Below, piece after piece: positions 56,363-64,000 of a stretch of DNA of 64,000 nt. The notes beneath the pieces are model-generated. The model saw only the letters and a list, made by a program, of their open reading frames with translations. It was not told the DNA's origin and searched no databases. The stretch comes from Sarcophilus harrisii (taxonomy: Eukaryota; Chordata; Mammalia; Dasyuromorphia; Dasyuridae), in contig NC_045427.1 in assembly GCF_902635505.1 (NCBI RefSeq), forward strand, positions 54,462,539-54,526,538. Reading direction: 5' to 3'. Made by a program: the position numbers and the translations under genes. The stretch's first letter is position 1. Each line of letters opens with the position of its first letter.

Positions 56363-57000
56363 AAAACTGTACGGGAATTGGGAGTCAGAAAACTTGGATT
56401 CTAATCCCAGCTCCCTTTCTTATAGGTCCTTTAACTGGGCTCATGTCTAAGCCTCAATTTTTCTTCTCTGTAATTGAGAATAAGGATCCTTTGTAATCAA
56501 TCACACATCAGGAGCTTAAATTAAAGGCACGGTTAAAGCACTGGAGATATAAAGAGGTAAAAGACTCTCTTGACTTTTAAGAAGCTTACAATCCTAATGG
56601 AGAGACAAGAGCAAGCCATAGATAGACAGGATAAATAGGACATAAAAGAAGAAAAGCACTCAAATTAAGGATTAGGGAAGTCTTTCTGCAGAAGGTGGGA
56701 TTTTTAGCTGGGACTTCTAAGGAAATGGGAGATCAGTAATTCTGTGCAGAGGAAGAAGAGCATTCAGGCACGGATTTTCCAGGGAAAATTTCCAGGACCA
56801 AGAGATGGGATGTCTCGTAACAACCAGGAGGACGATGCCGCTAGTTCAGAGTATAAAATGCCTGGTAATTGCGTTTGAGAAGACTGCAAAGGTGGGAATA
56901 GATCCCTCAGGTTCTGAAGAATTCACGAGGTTTAGGATATGGGGACAGTTCTGCACCTTTGAAGAAAAATACTTTGCTCACTTTTAGTACAGTTGGCGTC
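56363..57000. mobile_element. MIR-type SINE (+) followed by antisense L2
   Basis: 56365-56500: 'ggattctaatcccagctccc' and 'ggctcatgtctaagcctcaa' mark a MIR-type SINE. 56510-56980: 'cactggagatataaagaggt', 'ggtgggatttttagctggga', 'caggaggacgatgccgctag' mark antisense L2. Confidence 0.6.
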
Positions 57001-57419
57001 CTTCGTAATCTCGTTTGTTAAGGCCTTTAAAAACATCATTGTGAGAATGGGATGTAGGCTTCACCATTCGGAATCGGGTCAGAAATAAAGACCGACCTGA
57101 ACAATGACCAAAAAAAGGTAGGAAGCTCTCATCCAGTCATGCGCTTGGTGCAAGTGACCCAGAAACGCTGCGCAGATGTGCGTGTGATTAATGGCTGGCG
57201 CAGCGAATTACTGGGAAATAATGGGGAAATGAAGAAAAGCTTCAGCCTGCTTCGTTCTGCCCATTTTCTGAGATAACAATTAGTCATTAATGGTACGCAA
57301 GGCATTGCAAAGCGCCTCGGCTATAGCATTTAGCGGGGTTTTAGAAGTTGCGGATTATTCGTGATGAGGCAGTTTCCAACTTGCGGATTCAGATTCTGTT
57401 CACTTAGCTAAAAAACGTA
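57001..57419. other. Upstream flank of the MBTPS1 CpG island
   Basis: Rising GC content, no repeat seen. It may hold distal promoter elements. Confidence 0.35.
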
Positions 57420-57430
57420 AGCCTCCGCAG

Positions 57431-57486
57431 CACGCGGAGCCCCGCAGAGCCCCGCAGAGCCCCGCAGAGCCCCCCGCAGAGCGAAG
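57431..57486. repeat. 10-bp GC-rich tandem repeat
   Basis: CCCGCAGAGC repeated three times exactly, with further imperfect units on both sides. Confidence 0.85.
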
Positions 57487-57723
57487 GCGCGGGCAGGACG
57501 GACAAGGGGCACGCAGCAAACGCGAACGCGTCCGCCGGACCCCGTGCCAGCCCCGCCCACAGCTTGGTTTTTGAATCCTCTCTTCCCGGGCTGCATCTCT
57601 AAGCACCGCGAGACCTTTCCCTCCTTCCGGGACTCACGCACAAGACGGTGCGCTCTGGGCGGGGCCAGACGGCTGCCGCTCGCTCAGCCCGCTGTTTCCC
57701 AGCTTCCCCGGTCGTGCCGTGCG

Positions 57724-57733
57724 TCTCGCGAGA
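57724..57733 (+). promoter_or_regulatory. TCTCGCGAGA element (BANP-type CGCG motif)
   Basis: Perfect palindrome TCTCGCGAGA about 155 bp before the presumed exon 1 donor. This motif is bound by BANP at CpG-island promoters of essential genes when unmethylated. It supports this as an active housekeeping promoter. Confidence 0.65.
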
Positions 57734-57749
57734 CTTGGTAGTAAACACT

Positions 57750-57888
57750 TTCTCCCTACTCCCCCACCCCCCATGGAGGGCAGAGGTGTGTGCGCCGTCG
57801 CCGCCTCCGCCGCTGCAGCCGTTCCGTTACCCCCGGGTCGGGGGCACGGTGCTTAAAGGGGCCGCTCAGCCGCCGGCCAGGGAAGCAG
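57750..57888 (+). other. MBTPS1: Presumed MBTPS1 noncoding exon 1
   Basis: The exon end GGAAGCAG at 57888 is followed by GTACGT, a good donor. It is rich in CCGCC and preceded by the BANP-type element. The 5' limit is a guess. MBTPS1 encodes the Golgi serine protease that cleaves SREBPs and ATF6; the start codon is expected in exon 2, right of the window. Confidence 0.5.
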
Positions 57889-58690
57889 GTACGTCCGACT
57901 TCCCGGGCTCCGGAGCCCAGGGCCTCCCGGCGGCGCCGCCTCCGGGGCTCCCGCGGCTGAGGCCCGCGTGGTCCCGGCTGGAGCGGCCCGTACCGGGGGC
58001 TCGGGGGAGGGGCGGCCGGGAAGGACTTCCCCCTCCGTCAGGGCGGGCGGTAGGGCCAGGAGTGCGGAGGGGTGAGGGGAGGCTCCGAGCGTGGTCAGGG
58101 TCTCCGCCGCGGTCCGGCCGCGGGAACCGGACAAGCATCCTGCTTTGGGCGGCCTCGCCTTTCTCCTCCGCAAAATGGGAACGTAACGGTGCCTGCCTTC
58201 CAGCGCTGTGGGGAAGATGAAGGCAGAGGCTGGGAGGCGCGCGCCGAGCCCCAGTGCCCGTGGATGCGGGTTTCCTCAGGCCGGCGGTTATCGTTGTACC
58301 GTCGTTCACCGCTGTTCTCCCGCCGCTGTGTGGCCGGGGCTGGGCCCCTACCCCCTCTGAGGGGCCCGGAAAGGGGCTGCTCACAGCCTGGGGGGGAGGG
58401 GGTCCCGGGGGAGGGCACGGCCACGCTCGGGCCGAGCCGGAAGCCGGAGTTCTCGCCCGACCTCTTGCGGGCTCTGGGAAGGTCTGGGTTTGCCGCCTGC
58501 GGCACCCCTCGCTTGTCGGGCGGGTCGCGCCACCCCGGCGTGCCTCAGTTTCCTCCCCTGTAAAATGGCGCCTCCTTCCCAGCGTGGTGTGGCGGACAGC
58601 GCCTCTGACAACGCAAAGGGCTTTGCGCGCTACCCTCGCTGTCTGCCGCGGCCGCAGCGCACGCGCGGGGCGCCCCGCTCCGGCTGTCCC

Positions 58691-58790
58691 TGCTCCCTCG
58701 GCCGGGGGCTGCCCCTGCTCCCTCGGCCGGGGGCTGCCCCTGCTCCCTCGGCCGGGGGCTGCCCCTGCTCCCTCGGCCGGGGGCTGCCCC
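58691..58790. repeat. 25-bp minisatellite, four perfect units
   Basis: Four uninterrupted copies of a 25-base unit starting TGCTCCCTCGGCCGGGGGCT, in the CpG island downstream of the presumed exon 1. There are no spacers between units. Confidence 0.93.
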
Positions 58791-59075
58791 CGGCCACTGA
58801 ATGCGGCCCGCCGGGGGCTGGTGGCGCTGCAGCGGCTTTCCTCGGGCCTTCACGAGCCTCCCCAGCCGTCCCCCGCCCGCAGCTTCTCAGCGCGCTTCCC
58901 CTTGGAGGCGGGGCATCGAGAGAGCGAGGGGTCCTGAGCGAGGGCCGCGGGGGTTGGGGGCGAGCCGCTATCCTTGTGTCTGGGGGCAGCTGAAGCGGCT
59001 TTGTCGCAGACTCTTCTTCCTTTGGAGCCGCCTGAGAGGCCGGTGCGGGCTTGGGACGTGTGTGTGCGCGCGCGC

Positions 59076-59302
59076 ATGTTAAACTCTAGGTGCAGAACCC
59101 TGGCTCTGGGGAGGCAGAGTTTGGGTATAACTCAGGCATTACAGAGGGGAAAGGCGACGTGCTCTTGGAGCGCATCAGTTATGCGGGAAACAGGATCTCA
59201 GTTGAATGTTGAGGCGCGAATAAGAATTCTCTTCATTTTCCCCTATGGCGCCTAGTATAGAGTGTAGCCCACAGTAGGGTCTTTTAACTAGTCCCCCCAC
59301 CC
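59076..59302. other. MBTPS1 intron 1, edge of CpG island
   Basis: No feature recognised. Confidence 0.35.
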
Positions 59303-59434
59303 CCAGGCAGTTGGGGTTAAGTGCCTTGCCCAGGGTCACACAGCGAGGAAGTGTTAAGTGTCCCAGGCAGAGTTGATCCCGGAGCTTCCCGACTTCAGGA
59401 CTGGCGCTCTACGTACTGCGCCAACTAGCTGCCC
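59303..59434 (-). mobile_element. Mar1/WSINE-type SINE
   Basis: On the minus strand: GGGCAGCTAGTTGGCGCAGT, TCCTGAAGTCGGGAAGCTCC, GTGTGACCCTGGGCAAGGCA. Low divergence, slightly GC-raised by its CpG-rich surroundings. Confidence 0.88.
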
Positions 59435-59524
59435 GGCCCCGGTCTGCTGCTCCTGCTTTGGTAACCGAAAGTCAGGTGGTGAGTGCTCTGGAGAAGCACC
59501 CCCGAAGTCTGGAGCCTGGTGCTC

Positions 59525-60235
59525 AGGTGGGTTTTGATGAAAGGATCATCAGTCAGTAAATAGGGAGCCCTGATTAAGTGCCAGAACCAAACTTAGCTCA
59601 GTGTACGGCAAGACGCAAAAACTGTCCTTAAGTTGAAGGAGTTAACGGTCTTATGAGGGAGACAACCTGCAGTGTATATGCTAGAGAATGAGGAAATAAT
59701 TAGCAGAGGGAAGGTGTCCTAAAGAAGGTAGGTTTTAGTTGGGACTGAAAGGAAACCTGGAAGGTCAGGAGTTTGAGGGGGGAGAGTGTTTCAGGCATGG
59801 GGGACATCCAGAGAGAATATCTAAAGCAAGCAGATGGAGAGTTTTGCCCTCCAGGCCAGTGCCATTAGATTGCAGAAGAGGCTTTGGGACAGGGCTAGAT
59901 CCTGAGGGTCCTTGAAAGCCAAGCAGAGCATTTTATACTTGCTCCTGGAGTCAAGAGGCAGCTGCTGAGGATCATTCACTTGAGTGGCTGAGGAGGATGG
60001 ATTGCAGAGGGAAGAGATATGAGGCAGGTAGGCGTCCCAGCAGCCGTAGTTCCGTGTGTGGCGATGAGACCCACACTGGCAAGGTGGCAGTCAGAGGATG
60101 TTGTCATTTTCTACAAGAGTAGGGAGGGTTTGGGGGAAAATAACAAGTTCTGTTTTAGACATGTTTGGTTTAAGATGTCTTTCAGACATCTACTAATACA
60201 GACTTTAGGCTCATAAATGTGGAGTAAGAACAGCA
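59525..60235 (-). mobile_element. L2 LINE, antisense
   Basis: 'ggagttaacggtcttatgag', 'aggttttagttgggactgaa', 'ccagtgccattagattgcag', 'gagtcaagaggcagctgctg', 'tagacatgtttggtttaaga' run in order through the antisense L2 3' region and the ORF2 end. Its first 235 bp have a sister copy at 60669-60908. Confidence 0.7.
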
Positions 60236-60502
60236 AACTCTGACCCTTGACCTTAGGGGAAAAAACAAAAGTGATAATTGTAGGTGTGTTATCTGTTGGG
60301 TGGTGGTATCAGATTTTAAGAGTGATTTCAGTTGTACTCTGTTCTTTATTATTTAACATAGTAGCTGTCTTTTCTATGAATATTTTTTAGTTCTTCGTTT
60401 TTTTTTTTTCAGATTCAAAATGAGATCTTGGGGTTTTAAAATCTAGTTGGACTTAAATGTGGTGTGTTAGGTTACTATATCTACATTTAATTTCTACTTT
60501 AG
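60236..60502. other. MBTPS1 intron 1, no feature recognised
   Basis: AT-rich unassigned sequence. Confidence 0.3.
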
Positions 60503-61030
60503 TAAAGACAGGTTGGAAGCAAAGTGGATAGAGGTGCTAGTCATCACGAAGTCTATCTTTCTGAATTCAGATTTAGCTTTAGCTTTTGACTGGATGACCT
60601 TAACTTGGTTAAGTGATTGGAGAAACATGACCGACACAATACAATAGAACTTCTTGAAGCTGATTCTCAGATGTGTTTTGATGAAACAATCAGTAAATAT
60701 GAAGCCCTGATTACATTCCAGAACCAAACTAAGACCAGTGTACAGCAAGAGGCAAAAAACTGTCCTTAAGCTGAAGGAGTTAAGTTTTACGAGGGAGACA
60801 ACATGCAATGTATATGCTAGACAACAAGCAAACTCTATGCTAGAGAATGAAGGAATAATTAGCAGAGGGAAGGCTTCCTAAAGAAGGTAGGATTTTAGTT
60901 GGAACTGAAAAGAAATCCAAATCACTTAACTTGGTTTGCCTCAATTTTGCATTTTTAAAATGAGCTGGTGAAGGAAATGGCAACCCGCTCCAGTATCTCT
61001 TCTAAGAAGATTAATGAAGAGTCAGACTTG
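60503..61030 (+). mobile_element. CORE-SINE split by an L2 segment
   Basis: 5' half at 60503-60620 ('gcaaagtggatagaggtgct', 'tgacttaacttgg'-like end). 3' half at 60915-61030 ('gtttgcctcaattttgcatt', 'ggaaatggcaacccgctcca', 'gaagagtcagacttgac'). 60655-60910 between them is antisense L2. Confidence 0.6.
60669..60908 (-). repeat. Second copy of the L2 segment at 59525-59755
   Basis: Direct repeat of 59525-59755 at roughly 83-85 percent. It shares changes away from the usual L2 sequence, such as 'tatatgctagagaatga' and 'tgttttgatgaa'. Confidence 0.65.
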
Positions 61031-62136
61031 ACTAAAGTGACCTAACAATAAGTTTGACAAACATTTATGACCTGTTTGCCAGGTTGAGGCTGTGCTTGAC
61101 ACAGAAGGCGTAGTGTATCCCTCTCCTCAGAGAGTTTGCAGTTTAATAGGGAGACAGAAATAGGTATAATGCAAAATAGTATGTGAATAAAAAAGAGATT
61201 ATAAAAGAAAATTAGGTTTGATAAGATGTTATTAGGGTTGGAGCTGCATCTTGTTACTTAATTTTTTAGACTCCCTGCAGTTTCTTGCCCTTGCTTTCTA
61301 TATGATCTACAAAAATTAAACATTTGCTTTTTATTTTAAATGACACTTCCAAATTACATCAATTTTATCCTTGACAGTAATTGCTTGCTTTGGCTTGAAG
61401 TTACCATTAGTGTCCCCATTCCAATTGATGGGTGTGGGTTAGACAACAAAGATTGCCTTCAAGGCTTCTTTTATATTATTAACTCTTCTATTTCCTCCTC
61501 TGGGAGTGTTCATTTGATCAATTTTTCACCTTGAGGATTATTTTTTTCCCACTTCAGTAAGTTATTCTTGGTTTTAAGCCTCTATGCTTTGCTTCTGGAA
61601 TGTTGCATTACAACTTCTCTAATCTATTATAGTGGGGGCTATTAAATCATGTATGAATCCTGACTTTGGCTACTTGGTACTTGAATTATTTACTTCTGGC
61701 TACTTGAAGTATTTTTTCTTTAATCTGGACGCTCTGGATTTTGGTTTTGATATATATACTTGTAAGTTTTCAATTTGGGATTTCTTTCAGGAAGAGGTGA
61801 CATGACAAAAAGATTCTTTCTGTTTCTACTTTACCTTATAGTTCTAAAATATATAGACAATTTTCTTGTATGATTTCTTGAACTGTATTGTCTATGCTGA
61901 GGGGCACAGTGAAAGAACACTCACCTTGTAGTCAGGAAAATTTGAATTCAAATATGGTCTTAGTCATTAACTGTGTGATGCTGGACCACTCACTTACCTT
62001 TGTTTGCCTCAGTTTCTTTATGTGTAATAAGGAGATAGTAATAGTACTTATCCCAAGATTGTTATGAAGATCAAATGACATAATAATTATAAAGCACTTA
62101 GCACAGTACCTGACACACGATAACATATATTATTAA
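61021..62136 (+). repeat. Right arm of a 1.1-kb inverted duplication
   Basis: Reverse complement of 55300-56362. It contains antisense L1 ORF1 sequence (about 61330-61870) and a CORE-SINE (about 61898-62130). The L1 continues unbroken past the arm end to about 63060, and the SINE at 60915-61030 runs into the inner end, so this arm looks like the source copy. Confidence 0.9.
61898..62130 (+). mobile_element. Full-length CORE-SINE (Ther1/Mar1 group)
   Basis: tRNA-like head 'ggggcacagtgaaagaacac', 'gtgtgatgctggaccactca', then the core 'cagtttctttatgtgtaata' and the tail 'taaagcacttagcacagtac'. It lies inside the right inverted arm and has its inverted twin at about 55305-55540. Confidence 0.75.
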
Positions 62137-63060
62137 GTTGGAGGCTTTTATTTTTTTAATCATTGCTTTCAGGTAGTCCAACAACTCTTAAATCATTTTT
62201 CCTTAATAGGTTTTTTTCTAGTTCCTTACATTTTTGTCTATTTTTTCCTCCCTCAGGCTTTTGAGTTTATTATTTGTTTTTTCAAGGCTTCTATTTGGTC
62301 CACTAAGTTTTCTAGGAGTTTGTTGTTTAGGCCAGGTTTTTTACTTCTTATGTCAAGTTATTAATTCCTTTTCTAAATTCGTTGTACCTTATTCCTTGAA
62401 TATTCTCACTTAATTTATGGAAACATTTTAGAATTTTTAAGAAATATTTTTGCATTGTTTCTTCCAGGAATTTTGTTTTAACATGTAACTAAACTTATAT
62501 TTTTCTTTGAGACTTTGCTTGTAGATATTTTGGAATAGTTGTCCTGAATTTGTTTTCGCTGTTATCATTATAGCCCATGGTGTAATTTTTCTTCAAGTAT
62601 TGAGCATTGTATTATTCCAGGATCTCAGGGACAGCTTAGCTCAGCTCAGGCTGGGGACCTATAAGTTTCAGTGCTTTCAGAGTGGTGTAATTCAGAAGAA
62701 AGGTCTGATCACTCCTTCTCTTCTCTGAGCTCTGCAAATTTCGGTTTTGGCCTGAGCATCACACTTACAGGCATGCCCTTTTGAAATTCCAGTAGATTGC
62801 TGCTGGACTCAGCCATTGTCAGCCAGCTGGAAAGCTCCATGAGTTTAGTGTGATAGGTATTGTGGGCTTCCCTTTGGTTTGGAATTCCTGTGGTGGTTAT
62901 TCTTCTCCAGGCTTCAAACCGGTCTGGAAGCTGGACGTGAGACCCTGATCTGTGTGATCTGTTCTTAATCACACAGCTGCTGCTAGCTTCTGGAACTTGT
63001 TCCTTGCTTGGTGCTAATATTTGTAAATTCATATCATCCAACTTGTACTGTTCTCTTACT
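62137..63060 (-). mobile_element. Antisense L1, ORF1 and 5' region
   Basis: Continues the L1 of the right arm: 'tttcaaggcttctatttggt', 'tcttccaggaattttgtttt', then GC-richer 5' sequence ('gctgctggactcagccattg', 'ccggtctggaagctggacgt'). The minus-strand open frame 62709-63041 is L1 5' sequence, not a gene. Confidence 0.65.
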
Positions 63061-63159
63061 GCATAGAGAAAATCCTTTTATTTTTCCTTAATTGATTTCC
63101 TTTCTCCATAGAATCTCTTCCAAATTTTCTCTTTTCAAGACTCCCACATCTTTACTTTC

Positions 63160-63740
63160 TCTCTTAGCTGAGGACCATTGACGTTGGGGATCCCATGTTA
63201 AAAACCCCTGACCTAGATTATTGCAGTTGGCTTTCTAATTGTTTTGCCTTGCCCTCCCTCTTATTCCAGGACACCTTCTGTAATGCTGCCAAAATAATTT
63301 TCCTTCATTGGAATCTTATTATCATGTCATCCCCTATTCAGTAAATCTCAGTGGCTCTGTATTACCTGTTGGATCGTTATGTACGAGATTGATTTAGCTT
63401 TTCAAGCTCTTTGGGATTTGGCCCCATTTATTTGTCCTTTGTACATAATTCCCCTTCCTACACCCAGACAGACCTCCTCTCAACCCTGGCTGTAGCTCCC
63501 CCATGCCTAGAATGCACTCTATCCTCATCCTCATAGAATTTCTCTCTTTTCTTTAAGACAACTCAAATACCCTCCTGACAAAGTTCTTTCCTCACATGAG
63601 CTTCTTTGTAGTTGACTACTTTGATACAAATAAATACAATATTTATATTCCTTCTTTCTGCACTTATAAATGTATCTTCCCTCTTAGAGTTGAAGCATCT
63701 TGAGAGTTAGCATTGCTTTATTCTTTATATATTTATTAGT
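63160..63740 (+). mobile_element. L2 3' region
   Basis: 'gacctagattattgcagttg', 'aatctcagtggctctgtatt', 'ccatgcctagaatgcactct', 'gttgaagcatcttgagagtt': the L2 ORF2 end and 3' UTR. Confidence 0.7.
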
Positions 63741-64000
63741 TGTGTGAGAATAAGATGATTTTTAAGTTTTAGCCTAGTTATGATTGGTGTTATATTTTAA
63801 GCATGCGATGATTTTTATATATTAATAGTTTACACAATTTAAAAAAAAATCAAAAGAATTATCCCCCAAACTATCTGGCTTCTGCTTCTCAGCCTAAAAA
63901 AAAATCTCAGTAAGATCTTCTTTATCCATCATGAAGTAGAACATCTCATTGATGAGCATTTTGAAGTATGTTACCTCTACTTCACTAAATTCCCTTCTTG
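63741..64000. other. MBTPS1 intron 1, no feature recognised
   Basis: AT-rich end of the window. Confidence 0.3.

Larger units (their letters stand above)
57420..59075. promoter_or_regulatory. MBTPS1: CpG island: likely MBTPS1 promoter and first exon
   Basis: Very CG-rich, about 1.65 kb, between HSDL1 and the right edge. As recalled, in mammals MBTPS1 (site-1 protease) lies directly downstream of HSDL1 on the same strand, with a noncoding first exon. The strand-correct donor at 57889 and this synteny are the support. No MBTPS1 coding sequence is in the window. Long open frames here on both strands are GC artefacts. Confidence 0.7.

Noticed and set aside
58691-58790. CRISPR-like regular repeat
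   Set aside because: The units are directly adjacent with no spacers, in a eukaryotic CpG island; it is a minisatellite.
57648-58993. Open frames up to 227 codons in the second CpG island
   Set aside because: Same GC artefact; one includes the 25-bp minisatellite. MBTPS1 coding sequence has a hydrophobic signal start that is not seen here.
62709-63041. 110-codon minus-strand frame resembling a gene
   Set aside because: It lies in the GC-rich 5' region of an antisense L1 continuous with the right inverted arm.
59100-64000. Search for MBTPS1 coding exon 2
   Set aside because: No plus-strand frame with the expected hydrophobic signal peptide or subtilase propeptide sequence was seen; it is probably right of the window.

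Overview
The window is nuclear DNA of a marsupial. The genes are split by introns and sit in CpG islands. The intervening DNA is packed with marsupial-type L1 LINEs, old L2 and CR1/L3 LINEs, and tRNA-headed SINEs with the 'gcagtggatagagcaccag...gtgtgaccctgggcaagtcacttaa' signature of Mar1/WSINE-type elements. The SINE type suggests an Australian marsupial, but the species cannot be fixed from the sequence alone.

Three genes are supported, in the order DNAAF1 (minus), HSDL1 (plus), MBTPS1 (plus). As recalled, this is the human 16q23-24 order. DNAAF1 contributes coding exon 1 (25880-25982) and exon 2 (3038-3173), separated by a 22.7 kb repeat-filled intron; the rest lies left of the window. HSDL1 is complete. 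Its noncoding exon 1 lies in the shared CpG island (donor after 26551). Four coding exons (44754-44973, 46288-46733, 46916-47143, 49139-49237) join without a break into 330 residues, and a poly(A) signal lies at 50386. The second CpG island (about 57.4-59.1 kb) is in the right place and orientation for the MBTPS1 promoter and first noncoding exon. Its coding exons are not in the window.

Layout: 1-25.8 kb is DNAAF1 intron 1 and exon 2, with L1, HAL1-like half-L1, L2 and SINE copies and several nested insertions. 25.8-27.4 kb is the bidirectional DNAAF1/HSDL1 promoter, with an RFX X-box-like site. 27.4-44.7 kb is HSDL1 intron 1, nearly all LINE. 44.7-50.4 kb is the HSDL1 body. 50.4-57.4 kb is intergenic, mostly L2. 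57.4-64 kb is the MBTPS1 promoter and intron 1. Two near-identical inverted arms of about 1.1 kb (55.30-56.36 and 61.02-62.14 kb) flank the MBTPS1 promoter.

DNAAF1 is a dynein-arm assembly factor and HSDL1 a short-chain-dehydrogenase-like protein; apart from the shared promoter nothing ties their functions together. No exotic system was found. The strongest leads are a tyrosine at HSDL1 position 218, where the human protein is called inactive because it has phenylalanine; the X-box; and the young inverted duplication around the MBTPS1 promoter.
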